From assembly GCA_963677135.2 (NCBI GenBank), contig CAXXLS010000012.1, positions 1 to 64,000 on the forward strand: a stretch of 64,000 nt of DNA. Direction: 5' to 3'. Below are positions 16,688-25,873 of this stretch, in pieces (the first letter of the stretch is position 1; each line of letters opens with the position of its first letter). The position numbers and the translations under genes were made by a program. The notes beneath the pieces were generated by a model. It was not told the DNA's origin, made no database searches, and saw nothing but the letters and a program-made list of their open reading frames with translations. This stretch comes from Seleniibacterium sp963677135 (GTDB taxonomy: Bacteria > Desulfobacterota > Desulfuromonadia > Desulfuromonadales > Geopsychrobacteraceae).

Positions 16688-18066
16688 TGGCTCATATTCT
16701 GATTATTGATGATGAAAAGGTCCTTGCCGAATCCTTGTGCATGCTGTTTCGGGATGAAGGGCACCAGGCCGGATTCACCCTGGACGGGCGGTCCGGGGTG
16801 ACCAATGCCCTGGCCAATGCGCCCGACGTTGTTCTGCTCGACCTGCGGCTCCCTGATATCAGCGGTATTGACGTTCTCAAGCAGCTGAAACCGGCCCTGC
16901 CGGAAACCATGATCATCATGATGACTGCTCACGGCGATACCTCGACCGTCGTTGAGGCCGTCAAATGCGGGGCTTTCCATTACCTGAACAAACCATTTGA
17001 ACTGGATGAGGTCACCCTGCTGGTCGATAAGGCGCTGGAGCAGCAGCAGTTGCGCGATGAGGTTGTCTTTCTGCGCGATCGGGAGGGGAAAAGCCGCGAG
17101 CTTGAGGATATCGTCGGGGGGTGCTCGGCCATGGAGGAGGTGTTCAACAAGGTTCGTCTGGTTGCCAATGCCGGAGACAGCGCCGTTCTGATCACCGGGG
17201 AGAGCGGCACCGGGAAAGAGCTGGTCGCCAATGCCCTGCACCGTTTGAGCGAGCGTAAAGAGCAGGCCCTGGTGGAGGTCAATTGCGCCGCCATTCCGGA
17301 AAGTCTGCTGGAGAGCGAACTGTTCGGATATGAAAAGGGGGCTTTTACGGATGCCGGTAAACGCAAAAAAGGCCTGGTCGAACTGGCCCAGAACGGCACC
17401 CTTTTTCTTGATGAAATCGGCGAGATGCCTCTTCACCTGCAGGCCAAGCTGCTTCGTTTCCTGGAAAAAAGGACCTTTCGCAGGGTGGGCGGGACTGTCG
17501 ATTTAAGTGTCAACGCCCGGATCGTTGCGGCCACCAACCGTGACCTTCAGGAACTGGTCCGGCAACGCAGGTTTCGGGAAGATCTCTATTACCGGCTCAA
17601 TGTGATTCCGGTCCGCCTGCCGCCTCTGCGTGATCGGGGAACGGATATCATGATTCTTGCCGAACATTTTCTCAGTCATTTCGCCAAGCGCCTCGGTCAG
17701 CCTGTGAAACACCTGTCGGAGGACGTCGAAAAAGCCTTTCTGGCCTATTCCTGGCCCGGAAATGTCAGGGAATTGAAAAATATCATCGAACGGCTGGTGA
17801 TTCTCTGCCCCGGCTCCATCATCCCTGTGGAGCAACTGCCCGATGAGCTGCTGAGGGGCACTGAAGAGACCAGCCGGGAACGGTCTCTGTCCGGAGAGTT
17901 CAACATCGACGACCATCTGCTGGAGGTGGAGCGGAAGCTGGTGGTCGATGCCCTGAGAGATGCTCACGGAAAAAAGACCCTTGCCGCCGAGACCCTGGGA
18001 ATCAGTCGCCATGCCCTGAAGCGTAAACTGCAGAAGCTGAATCTGGCGGGTGACGATGATGGCTAG
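16687..18066 (+). CDS. Sigma-54-dependent NtrC-family response regulator
   Basis: A 459-residue regulator. The receiver domain (1-120) has the phosphoacceptor D52 in LLDLRLPD. An AAA+ domain (about 140-380) has Walker A GESGTGKE and a sigma-54-contact loop reading GAFTDA instead of the usual GAFTGA. A Fis-type helix-turn-helix ends the protein (LAAETLGISRHALKRKLQKL). It is coupled to the upstream kinase (1-base overlap) and to the PF04392 protein. The sigma-54 promoter at 19101-19116 is its most likely local target. Confidence 0.95.
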   Translation: MAHILIIDDEKVLAESLCMLFRDEGHQAGFTLDGRSGVTNALANAPDVVLLDLRLPDISGIDVLKQLKPALPETMIIMMTAHGDTSTVVEAVKCGAFHYLNKPFELDEVTLLVDKALEQQQLRDEVVFLRDREGKSRELEDIVGGCSAMEEVFNKVRLVANAGDSAVLITGESGTGKELVANALHRLSERKEQALVEVNCAAIPESLLESELFGYEKGAFTDAGKRKKGLVELAQNGTLFLDEIGEMPLHLQAKLLRFLEKRTFRRVGGTVDLSVNARIVAATNRDLQELVRQRRFREDLYYRLNVIPVRLPPLRDRGTDIMILAEHFLSHFAKRLGQPVKHLSEDVEKAFLAYSWPGNVRELKNIIERLVILCPGSIIPVEQLPDELLRGTEETSRERSLSGEFNIDDHLLEVERKLVVDALRDAHGKKTLAAETLGISRHALKRKLQKLNLAGDDDG

Positions 18067-18997
18067 GTGCCTGTGGGCGATTCTGCTTGTTGTTGTGCTG
18101 TCCTCGGCCGGGTATTCCGGCCATTCCTTTCCGAGTATTGCCATGTTTGAGTGGCAGCATGACGGCGTGACCGAGGATGGCTTCCGCTATGGTATTCAGC
18201 GGGTCTTCCCCGATGCCCGTTTCTATGTCTACAACCTGGCCGGGCAGGAACGGCTGCTCGATCTGTATCTCGCGTCGGCACGTGAACGGGGACATGATCT
18301 CTACTATGTTGCGGGATCCGATCTGACGAGGAAGCTGCTGAACAGCCAGCACCAGGTGCCACTGGTTTTCACCCTGGTTCAGTCGCCAGTGGAAGAGGGA
18401 TTGATCGCCAGCTGGGCTTCCTCAGAAAATAATGCCACCGGGGTCAGCAACCGGGTGCCGATTCTCAACCAGCTGAAAACCCTGAAAAGGATCGTGGCGT
18501 TTCGCAACCTCGGGGTGCTGTGTCAGCAAGGGAGCCGCGATTCGGCCCAGCAGGTCCGTGAACTGGAACGTCTCCAGTCTTTCCTGGGGTACCGGCTCAG
18601 GCCCATCTGCCTGACTCCGGAGACGGCGGCGCATCCCATCCCGGCAGAGCAGCTGACAGATCTCGATGCCGTCTACATAACCAATTCACCCCTCTTGGCG
18701 TCTTACGGCCGGGCTCTGATTGGCCAGTTGAACGAAGCGCAGATTCCCACTCTGACGGCCGACCTGGAGATGGTTCGTCAGAATGGCGCCCTGCTGGGGC
18801 TGGTTCCCGACAATTATCGGATTGGCCGGCTCGCCGCCCTCAATGCCCAGCAGATCCTTGAAGGGGCGGACCCCGGCAGTGTCCCGAGTCGTGACCTGGA
18901 TTATTTCATGGTGGTGTTGAATATGAACACGGCCAGGGATCTGCAAGTCCAGGTTCCCCTGTCGCTTCTCATTATTGCCGACACCATCATCCGCTGA
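18056..18997 (+). CDS. Periplasmic binding protein, PF04392 (ABC substrate-binding-like)
   Basis: A protein of about 313 residues with an N-terminal signal peptide (WAILLVVVLSSAGYS). The rest has the type I periplasmic-binding fold of PF04392: YVAGSDLTRKLL, PLVFTLVQSPVEEGL, NATGVSNRVPI and GALLGLVPDNYRIGRLAA. It overlaps the response-regulator gene by about 11 bases. No permease gene follows, so it may pass ligand information to the adjacent sensor kinase rather than serve transport (inference). ATG codons at 18056 and 18059 and a GTG at 18050 are all possible starts. Confidence 0.85.
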   Translation: MMARCLWAILLVVVLSSAGYSGHSFPSIAMFEWQHDGVTEDGFRYGIQRVFPDARFYVYNLAGQERLLDLYLASARERGHDLYYVAGSDLTRKLLNSQHQVPLVFTLVQSPVEEGLIASWASSENNATGVSNRVPILNQLKTLKRIVAFRNLGVLCQQGSRDSAQQVRELERLQSFLGYRLRPICLTPETAAHPIPAEQLTDLDAVYITNSPLLASYGRALIGQLNEAQIPTLTADLEMVRQNGALLGLVPDNYRIGRLAALNAQQILEGADPGSVPSRDLDYFMVVLNMNTARDLQVQVPLSLLIIADTIIR

Positions 18998-19012
18998 CCG
19001 GCTTCCGGCGGC

Positions 19013-19054
19013 GAGCGTTTCCCGCTCGCCAGTGAGCGGGAAACGCTCGGTTTT
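19013..19054 (+). terminator. Intrinsic terminator after the kinase-regulator operon
   Basis: A perfect 15-bp stem (GAGCGTTTCCCGCTC and its complement) with a 6-base loop, followed by GGTTTTG. It separates the signalling operon from the sigma-54-driven gene downstream. Confidence 0.85.
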
Positions 19055-19100
19055 GCCTCCCTGTATCATTGAATCCGTCAATAACTCCGGGTTTTCTGCT

Positions 19101-19116
19101 TGGCATCTCACTTGCT
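19101..19116 (+). promoter_or_regulatory. Sigma-54 (RpoN) promoter of the TAXI receptor gene
   Basis: TGGCATC-TCAC-TTGCT has the -24 GG and -12 GC dinucleotides 10 bases apart and matches the RpoN consensus closely. It is 53 bases before the TAXI ATG, with a good ribosome binding site in between. The NtrC-type regulator encoded just upstream is the natural activator. Confidence 0.75.
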
Positions 19117-19168
19117 TTAATCGAATTGTCGGCAGGCCTCACCCCCGAAATTCCAAAGGAGGAATGCA

Positions 19169-20173
19169 ATGCGGGCCAGAATATTCCCGAGCAGGATAAT
19201 TCTTCACCTTGCCATGGTGGTTCTGCTGGCCGTCACCACCGTCCAACCCACGTTCGGAGCGTCTCTCGTCATTGCCACCGCCAATACTGGCGGAACCTAT
19301 TTTCCCGTCGGGGTGGCGCTGGCCTCCCTGATCAGTCTCAAGCTCGGACAGAGCGACAGGTTGGTTGCTACGGCGGTTAATTCCGCCGGATCGGGTGAAA
19401 ATATTCAGATGCTGGAAAATGGGGAATGCGACCTGGCCATGGTTTCAGGCCTTTATGCCCTGCAGGCCTACGAAGGAAGTGGGCGCTACCGTGGTCGCCC
19501 CGTGCGCAACATGGCCGCGGTGGCCATGCTCTGGAACAATGTCGAACATTTTGCCCTGCGGAACACCTATGTCAAAACCGGCAACCTGGCCGATTTAAAG
19601 GAACTGAAGGCAAAATATTCCATCGGCAGAAGCGGCAGCGGCACGGAGGGCTCCACCCGCGTGATCTTTAACGCTTTAGGCATTGAGACGGGCCTGGATT
19701 TCGAAGCGGAGTATCTCGGTTACAATCTGGCGGTCTCGGCCATGCTTGACGGCCGTGTGGCCGGAGCGGCTCTCCCCGCCGGCCCCCCGGTGGCCGCGGT
19801 CACCCGACTGTTTGCCACGGCGCGGGAACGGGTCAGCCTGCTGAACGTGACCGATGAACAGCTGGAAAAAATCAACAGGCACCACAAGTTGTGGGGGCGC
19901 TACATCATCAGGGCGGGGACCTATCCCGGTCAGAAAGAGGATGTGCTGACCATGGCCTACCCGAACCTGCTGGTGGTCTCGGACCGTCTCAGCCAGGACG
20001 AGGTCTACAAGATCACCAGATGTATTTTTGAAAATCTCGATTTTTTCAGCACCACTCACAATGTTGCTGCGGCCATATCTTTGGACAACTCCCTGGAAGG
20101 CAGTCCCTTGCCCATTCATCCGGGAGCGGCCAAGTATTACCGGGAAGTCGGGCTTTCGGTTCCCGATATGTAA
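19169..20173 (+). CDS. TAXI family TRAP solute receptor
   Basis: A 334-residue periplasmic receptor with a signal peptide (LHLAMVVLLAVTTVQPTFGA). The mature part has the TAXI signature TANTGGTYFPVGVALASLI, a QMLENGECDLAMVSG segment and RSGSGTEGSTRV. TAXI receptors feed TRAP transporters, but no DctQ/DctM permease is encoded here, so it is an orphan or works with a distant permease. AAAGGAGG at 19156-19162 sets the ATG. Expression is probably under the sigma-54 promoter. Confidence 0.9.
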   Translation: MRARIFPSRIILHLAMVVLLAVTTVQPTFGASLVIATANTGGTYFPVGVALASLISLKLGQSDRLVATAVNSAGSGENIQMLENGECDLAMVSGLYALQAYEGSGRYRGRPVRNMAAVAMLWNNVEHFALRNTYVKTGNLADLKELKAKYSIGRSGSGTEGSTRVIFNALGIETGLDFEAEYLGYNLAVSAMLDGRVAGAALPAGPPVAAVTRLFATARERVSLLNVTDEQLEKINRHHKLWGRYIIRAGTYPGQKEDVLTMAYPNLLVVSDRLSQDEVYKITRCIFENLDFFSTTHNVAAAISLDNSLEGSPLPIHPGAAKYYREVGLSVPDM

Positions 20174-20253
20174 CAGCATGATTCTGGTAACTTTTTTCGA
20201 CGGGATCCCGGTTTTTTCCGAATCTCCGCCGGAACGCGTGAAAGAGGAGAACG

Positions 20254-21561
20254 ATGGCGAAGGACAATTATTTTACAGACCCTTGCCAGGGGGAATATGC
20301 CCTGGTTCTGGATGGCAACAAGGAAATCTTCGGGGCAGGCGCCCTGGCCGAAGTCGGCGCTCATGCCAAGGTGCTCGGCATGAGCCGGGTGGCTCTTTAT
20401 ACCGATGCCCGCCTGGTGAGACTTCAGCCGGTCGAGACGGTCGTCAAGTCGCTGCGGGACAAAGGCATTCAAGTTGCCGTTTTTGACGGGGTGGAGATCG
20501 AGCCCAGCGACCGGTCCCTGAAGGCGGCGATATCCTTTGCCCAGTCTGACAATTTCGACGGGTTTGTCAGCGTTGGCGGCGGTTCGGTCATGGACACCTG
20601 TAAAGCGGTCAGTCTTTATGCGACCTATCCGCCGGGCCATTTCCTTGATTACGTGAACAAGCCCCTGGGCAAGGCTCTGCCGGTGCCCGGTCCCCTCAAG
20701 CCGCATATCGCCTGTCCGACCACTTTCGGCACTTCGAGCGAGTGCACCAACGTGGCGATTTTCAATTTTCTCGAGCTGGGGACCAAGGCCGGGATATCGA
20801 ACCGCGCCATCAAGCCCAGCCTCGGCATTATCGATCCCCTGGCTTTGCGCAGCCTGCCGCCCCAGGTGATGGCGGCTAACGGCATGGATGTGTTCAGCCA
20901 TGCCGTCGAATCCTATACCGCTCGCCCTTTCACCAGCCGTGGGGCCCCTGACGATCCGACCGCGCGCCCGGTTATCCAGGGCTCCAACCCGTTCAGCGAT
21001 ATCAACTGCCTCGAGGCGATCCGGCTGATTGGCGGAAATCTGGTTAACGCGGTTCGCAATCCGGAGGATTTCGCTGCTCAGGAAAAACTCGCCTTTGCCG
21101 GATTGTTGGGGGGGATCGGTTTTCGTACGGCCGGTTGCAACCTGCCCCACGGCATGTCCTATGCCGTTTCCGGGCTGGTCAAAAATTACTACGCCGAAGG
21201 ATGGCCCAAAGATCATCCGTTGGTGCCTCACGGATTTGCCGTGATTGTCTCTTCGCCGTCCGTGTTCCGCTATATGGGCGAGACCTGTCCACAGCGTTAT
21301 CGGGAAGCGGCTGAGGCGCTCGGCATGACGGTCCCTTCAGGGGAGCAGCAGGCGGGCGATTACCTGGCGGCTGGAGTCATCGAACTGATGCAGGCCGTCG
21401 GTGCCCCCAATGGCTTGCAGGATCTCGGCTACACGGCGGCCGATCTGGACGCGCTGACGGAAAAAGGTTGGCCGCAGCGCCGCGTGGTGGAAAATGCCGC
21501 CCGCGATATTACCAAAGAAGATATGTGGAAGATGTTTGAGGGCGCCTTGTCCTACTGGTGA
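20254..21561 (+). CDS. Iron-containing alcohol dehydrogenase, hydroxyacid-oxoacid transhydrogenase-like
   Basis: A 435-residue Fe-ADH (group III) close in pattern to ADHFE1-type hydroxyacid-oxoacid transhydrogenase. Seen are VSVGGGSVMDTCKAVSL for the dinucleotide, CPTTFGTSSECTNVAIF, and metal ligands in GMDVFSHAVES and NLPHGMSYAV. HOT enzymes oxidise 4-hydroxybutyrate-type hydroxyacids to semialdehydes using 2-oxoglutarate. Related Fe-ADHs act on sulfoacetaldehyde/isethionate. The substrate here is not proven. It lies between a solute receptor and a TTT transporter, so it should act on the imported compound. Confidence 0.88.
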   Translation: MAKDNYFTDPCQGEYALVLDGNKEIFGAGALAEVGAHAKVLGMSRVALYTDARLVRLQPVETVVKSLRDKGIQVAVFDGVEIEPSDRSLKAAISFAQSDNFDGFVSVGGGSVMDTCKAVSLYATYPPGHFLDYVNKPLGKALPVPGPLKPHIACPTTFGTSSECTNVAIFNFLELGTKAGISNRAIKPSLGIIDPLALRSLPPQVMAANGMDVFSHAVESYTARPFTSRGAPDDPTARPVIQGSNPFSDINCLEAIRLIGGNLVNAVRNPEDFAAQEKLAFAGLLGGIGFRTAGCNLPHGMSYAVSGLVKNYYAEGWPKDHPLVPHGFAVIVSSPSVFRYMGETCPQRYREAAEALGMTVPSGEQQAGDYLAAGVIELMQAVGAPNGLQDLGYTAADLDALTEKGWPQRRVVENAARDITKEDMWKMFEGALSYW

Positions 21562-21625
21562 TGGATGTTGAATGGAGGCCTGATTGTTCGGGCCCGGAAT
21601 TGACCAAACAGAAAAGGAGTACGTG

Positions 21626-22591
21626 ATGAGACTGAAAAAGATGCTGATGCTCGCAACCCTGTTGGTATTTTCATTAAGCTTTTTGACCGCACCGGTTTTT
21701 GCGGCCTATCCTGAGCGCCCGATCACCATGGTCGTGGCGTATAGCGCCGGCGGCGGGACTGATGTCGCTGCGCGAACCCTGGCCCCTTATCTGGAAAAGT
21801 ACCTGGGGCAGGCCATTACCGTCATTAACAAACCGGGTGCCGGTGGAGAGCTCGGTTTTACCGAACTGGTTCATTCCGCCCCGGACGGCTATACCATCGG
21901 TTTCACCAACACGCCGACCTTCGTGTCCATCCCGATTCAGCGCAAAGCGCGCTTCTCCCTGGAGAATATGGCCCCGATCGCGAACATCGTCGATGACCCG
22001 AGCGCCATCAGTGTGCGGGCCGACAGCGAGATCAAGAACCTCGACGATCTGATCGCCTATGCCAAGGCCAACCCGGGAAAAGCAACCTTCGGCTCCTCCG
22101 GTGTCGGTTCGGATGACCATCTTGCCGTCCTGGCTTTCATGCGCAAGGCGGGCATCAATTTACGCCACGTCCCTTTCTCGGGAGAAGCGAATGTGCGGGC
22201 CGCTCTGCTTGGCGGCCACATCATGGTCGGCAGCATGAACCTCAGTGGCAGTCTGCCTTATGAAAAGGAGGGCAAGTTGCGCATTCTTGGGCATATGGGG
22301 CAGAAACGCTGGGATATGGCGCCCAACACCCCGACCTTTACCGAGCTGGGCTTCCCGGTCGTTTTTGGTGCGACCCGCGGTCTGGGGGCTCCCGGCGGCA
22401 CTCCGAAAGAGATCCTGACCGTGCTCAGCGATGCCGTCAAAAAAGCGGTGGAGGATCCAGAATTCCAGGCCAAGGCGCAAAACCTCAACCTGCCCCTGTC
22501 CTATCAGGCGGCCGATGACTACAGCAAATCGCTCTACGCCTTGCAGGAGGAGCTGAAAAATGTCTGGGCTGAAACTCCCTGGGCAAAATAA
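21626..22591 (+). CDS. tctC: Tripartite tricarboxylate transporter substrate-binding protein (Bug/TctC)
   Basis: A 321-residue periplasmic protein with a signal peptide ending FLTAPVFAA. The Bug family pattern is intact: YPERPITMVVAYSAGGGTDVAAR, VINKPGAGGELG and TFGSSGVGSDDHLAV. It captures a small carboxylate (or sulfonate) for the TctAB channel. The ATG at 21626 follows AAAAGGAG. A terminator-like hairpin separates it from tctB, which would raise binding-protein levels over the membrane subunits. Confidence 0.93.
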   Translation: MRLKKMLMLATLLVFSLSFLTAPVFAAYPERPITMVVAYSAGGGTDVAARTLAPYLEKYLGQAITVINKPGAGGELGFTELVHSAPDGYTIGFTNTPTFVSIPIQRKARFSLENMAPIANIVDDPSAISVRADSEIKNLDDLIAYAKANPGKATFGSSGVGSDDHLAVLAFMRKAGINLRHVPFSGEANVRAALLGGHIMVGSMNLSGSLPYEKEGKLRILGHMGQKRWDMAPNTPTFTELGFPVVFGATRGLGAPGGTPKEILTVLSDAVKKAVEDPEFQAKAQNLNLPLSYQAADDYSKSLYALQEELKNVWAETPWAK

Positions 22592-22611
22592 CCAGCTGAT
22601 CTGTTAACCCG

Positions 22612-22644
22612 TCCCGCTCCGAAGTAAGCCGGAGCGGGATTTTT
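22612..22644 (+). terminator. Attenuator between tctC and tctB
   Basis: TCCCGCTCC and GGAGCGGGA pair perfectly around a 10-base loop and are followed by TTTTT. As tctB and tctA lie just after it, it likely allows partial read-through. Confidence 0.8.
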
Positions 22645-22673
22645 CAGGCGAATCATCCTTAAGGAGTAAAAGG

Positions 22674-23132
22674 ATGCCGAAGCAGTATATTGAAATTGTC
22701 GTGGCCCTGGTGATTGCCGCGGCGAGTGGGCTGGGGCTGATTGAAGCCGGGGAATATCCTGGCGAATCCAGCTATGTTCCGCTGGCAGTGCTGATTTTTT
22801 CCATTCTTCTGGCGGTGGCCTGGATGGCGCAATCCCTGGTCTCGCTGCGGCGTCAAGCGGTGGCTTTGGCGATTCAGCGGAAAGAGGTTGTCCGCTTTTT
22901 GCTTTTTGCTTCCGTTGCCGTCGGCTACGGGGTCTGTTTCTATCTGGTCGGTTTTTACACCTCGACCTTTCTGATGATTCCTCTTGCCGCAGGATTGCTT
23001 GGTTATCGCCGCTGGAAGGTGTCCGTTGCGACGGCCGCCGTTTTTCTGATTGTGCTCAATATCGTGTTTAACCTGCTGCTGAAAACGCCATTGCCTCCGG
23101 AGCTCATTTTTCGTCTGAAGGAGGTTCTCTAA
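22674..23132 (+). CDS. tctB: Tripartite tricarboxylate transporter small membrane subunit
   Basis: A 152-residue protein with four predicted helices, starting IEIVVALVIAAASGLGLIEA and ending in a hydrophobic VFLIVLNIVFNLLL segment. It has the size and topology of TctB. AAGGAG precedes the ATG. Its stop overlaps the start of tctA by one base (TAATG), giving translational coupling. Confidence 0.9.
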   Translation: MPKQYIEIVVALVIAAASGLGLIEAGEYPGESSYVPLAVLIFSILLAVAWMAQSLVSLRRQAVALAIQRKEVVRFLLFASVAVGYGVCFYLVGFYTSTFLMIPLAAGLLGYRRWKVSVATAAVFLIVLNIVFNLLLKTPLPPELIFRLKEVL

Positions 23133-24619
23133 TGGATATTCTGACTCATATTTTTGCGGCCCTGCCTCATGTGTTTGCGCCGATGGTCGTCGCCTCGATG
23201 GTTCTGGGGGTGATCATCGGGATTACCGTCGGGGCGTTGCCGGGGCTGTCGGCGACGATGGCGATTGCCGTCCTGATCCCCCTGACCTTTGCCATGGATC
23301 CCCTGGTGGCCCTGGGCATGATTGCCGGGATTTACAACGGGTCGATGTATGGCAGTTCGATCCCTGCCATTCTGCTCAGGATTCCGGGGACTCCGGCCGG
23401 GATCGCCACGGTCTTCGACGGTTATCCCATGTCGCAGCAGGGGCACGGCAAACTGGCCCTGACCATATCCCTGGTCTCTTCCACTTTCGGCAGCGGCCTC
23501 AGTGCCGTGGCCCTGATTGCCCTGGCGCCGCCTTTGGCCGCCCTGGCGTTAAAATTCAGCCCGGCTGATTATTTCTGGCTGGCCGTGTTCGGCATGACCA
23601 CCATCGTCGTTCTGCTCAGTGACAATCCGGTGAAGGGGTTTCTGAGCGCCTGCTTCGGCCTGATCGCCGGGATGGTCGGAATCGACCCTCTTACCGGTGC
23701 GGAACGGTTCGCTTTCGATAACCTGAATCTGCTTGGCGGTATCCATATCGTGATTATGCTGACCGGTCTCTACGCCATTCCACCGGCCATCGATCTCGCC
23801 GTGTCGGGGATCGCCAGGTCGGCATCGAAACTGCCAAAACAGGAGAAGTCCCGGGACTTCCGCTGGTTGCCCCTGCTGCCGGTGTGGATCAAGTCCTCGG
23901 TGATCGGCATCATCATCGGGATCATTCCGGCCCTGGGAGGAAATGTCGCCGCCCTGCTGGCCTGGAACGAACAGCGCCGCTCGGACAAGGATTCGGACCG
24001 CTATGGCAAGGGGGCTCCTGAAGGGGTGGCGGCCGCGGAATCGGCCAATAACGCCGATACCTCGGCGACGCTGATTCCGGCTTTGACCCTCGGCATTCCG
24101 GGGAGTGCCGTCGCTGCGGTCATTCTCGGCGCCATGTTGGTTCACGGCCTGCAGCCCGGCCCTGAACTGTTCGAGAAGAACACCAATATCGTTTATGGGT
24201 TCATGCTCGCCATGCTGATCAGTTCGGCCATCCTCTTCATTATCGGCCGGCTCGGCGCCAGGGCGTTCATCAATGTCCTCAAAGTGCCGCCGCTGCTGCT
24301 GGCTCCGATGATTCTGTGCATGACCCTGATCGGTGCCTACGCGATTCACAACAGCATGTTCGATGTTTTCCTGATGCTGGCCTTCGGGTTCATCGGCTTC
24401 GGTATGGAGCGGCTCGATATCCCCACGACTCCTGCCGTCCTGGCGGTCATTCTCGGTCCCATGGCGGAAGAATCACTGCGTCGGGCGCTGCTGATCTCGG
24501 GGGGAGAATTCGGTTACCTGTTTGAAAGCGTCATCTCGTGGATCATTATCTGTACCACGCTGGTGACTGTGTTCGCCCCCTTGATCCGCCACTGGCTGGG
24601 GAAAAAATCAGAATCTTAG
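23132..24619 (+). CDS. tctA: Tripartite tricarboxylate transporter large permease
   Basis: A 495-residue permease with about 12 helices. The TctA motifs are visible: VGALPGLSATMAIAVLIPLTF, GGSILLRIPGTP-like (AILLRIPGTPAGIAT), GIDPLTGAERF, and ESANNADTSATLIPALTLGIPGS. It forms the channel for solute captured by TctC. It is coupled to tctB and followed by a terminator. Confidence 0.95.
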   Translation: MDILTHIFAALPHVFAPMVVASMVLGVIIGITVGALPGLSATMAIAVLIPLTFAMDPLVALGMIAGIYNGSMYGSSIPAILLRIPGTPAGIATVFDGYPMSQQGHGKLALTISLVSSTFGSGLSAVALIALAPPLAALALKFSPADYFWLAVFGMTTIVVLLSDNPVKGFLSACFGLIAGMVGIDPLTGAERFAFDNLNLLGGIHIVIMLTGLYAIPPAIDLAVSGIARSASKLPKQEKSRDFRWLPLLPVWIKSSVIGIIIGIIPALGGNVAALLAWNEQRRSDKDSDRYGKGAPEGVAAAESANNADTSATLIPALTLGIPGSAVAAVILGAMLVHGLQPGPELFEKNTNIVYGFMLAMLISSAILFIIGRLGARAFINVLKVPPLLLAPMILCMTLIGAYAIHNSMFDVFLMLAFGFIGFGMERLDIPTTPAVLAVILGPMAEESLRRALLISGGEFGYLFESVISWIIICTTLVTVFAPLIRHWLGKKSES

Positions 24620-24771
24620 TTGGTTTTCGCCCGGAAGCCGTCCTGTTCCTTTGTGACAAGGGACAATCGCTCGCTGGCACTCTGAAAACGTCCATGCTGC
24701 TCACCGGAGGGCCGGGTGGCAACGCGTTGGTGATATCGCGTTTTTCTCCATTGCCTTTATCTTGAAGCGCG

Positions 24772-24806
24772 ACCGGGAAGGGCTTGTTATCCTTCCCGGT
24801 TGCTTT
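24772..24806 (+). terminator. Terminator of the tctCBA operon
   Basis: ACCGGGAAGG and CCTTCCCGGT form a 10-bp stem, extended by outer pairs, with a 9-base loop. TTGCTTT follows. It lies between tctA and the LysR gene. Confidence 0.7.
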
Positions 24807-24846
24807 ACAATAGGGCGAAATCAATTTTTTTGGGAGATAACTCACT

Positions 24847-25719
24847 ATGTCACTGCGCGCCCTACGCACCCTCGTGGCGATTTCCCGCAAGGGAAGTTTT
24901 GTTGCCGCCGCCGATCAGCTCGGGCTGACCCAGGCGGCGGTCAGTTTGCAGATCAAGAACCTTGAAGAGGATCTCGGAACGCCCCTGTTCAACCGGGATG
25001 GCCATAAGCCGAAAATCAATGCCAGCGGGCGGCTGGTCGTGGAGCGGGCGGAACAGATTCTCAGTCTTTACGACGGTCTGAAGCAGGAACTCAATCCCCA
25101 CGGCGAGATTGAAGGGGAGCTGTTTCTCGGGGCGATTCCGACCGTGGTCTCGGGTCCGCTGCCTGCCGTACTGGCAGAACTCCAGGAAAATTATCCGCTG
25201 CTTAAAATCCGCCTGTTCTGTACCCTGTCCGCCGAACTGGCCAAGAAAGTGGAAGAGGATGAACTGGATGGCGCCCTGATCACCGAGCCGGTCAGTTCTA
25301 TCCCCCCCTCGTGCCAGTGGACCGAGTACGACACCGAATATTTTTACATTGTCGCTCCCAAGGGAACCCCGGAGTCGAGTGAAGAGGCCCTGTTTCAGAA
25401 ATTTCCCTTTATCCGCTTCGACCGGACCGCCTGGGCGGGGACCATTGTCGATGATTACCTGCTGAAAAAGGGGATCAATGCCCGTGAGGTCATGGAGTTC
25501 AATTCCTGCGAAGCGGCCCTGAGTATGGTGGCCCAGGGGCTTGGCATCACGGTGGTCTCCTTCAACGCTCAGCGTCTTACGGAAGCTGCCGATCTTTATA
25601 CCTTTATCCCTTTCGGCTCGCCGCGGGTTTTTCGCCGCATCGGTCTCTACCAGAAGCGCCAGCATCCTCGCCAGAGGATTCTCCAGTTGTTCTTTGATGC
25701 CATGCTGAGCAATAAATAA
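24847..25719 (+). CDS. LysR family transcriptional regulator
   Basis: A 290-residue LTTR. The N-terminal winged helix (1-60) reads LRTLVAISRKGSFVAAADQL then LTQAAVSLQIKNLEEDLG. The effector domain (about 90-290) has the usual GELFLGAIPTVVSGPLP opening. It lies between the transporter and the aldehyde dehydrogenase and is codirectional with both. A LysR-type dyad in the gap before the dehydrogenase suggests local control. GGGAG precedes the ATG. Confidence 0.92.
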   Translation: MSLRALRTLVAISRKGSFVAAADQLGLTQAAVSLQIKNLEEDLGTPLFNRDGHKPKINASGRLVVERAEQILSLYDGLKQELNPHGEIEGELFLGAIPTVVSGPLPAVLAELQENYPLLKIRLFCTLSAELAKKVEEDELDGALITEPVSSIPPSCQWTEYDTEYFYIVAPKGTPESSEEALFQKFPFIRFDRTAWAGTIVDDYLLKKGINAREVMEFNSCEAALSMVAQGLGITVVSFNAQRLTEAADLYTFIPFGSPRVFRRIGLYQKRQHPRQRILQLFFDAMLSNK

Positions 25720-25723
25720 ACTT

Positions 25724-25765
25724 AAGTAAAACTTGACTACTTCTCAAGAATTATAAATTTTACTT
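25724..25765 (+). promoter_or_regulatory. Nested dyads, candidate LysR operator before the aldehyde dehydrogenase
   Basis: CTTGA-N7-TCAAG at 25732-25748 has the LTTR T-N11-A layout. It is enclosed by outer arms AAGTAAAA (25724-25731) and TTTTACTT (25758-25765). The block is AT-rich, unlike its surroundings, and lies in the 154-base gap between the LysR gene and its likely target. Confidence 0.5.
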
Positions 25766-25873
25766 TATGATATGGGTGTATTATTGTTTTTCACACGACA
25801 CGTACCTCCTTTTGCTTGTTTTGCATTTTAAAATGAAGAGCATGTCAACCTCAGGTAACGAAACAGGAGAAAA

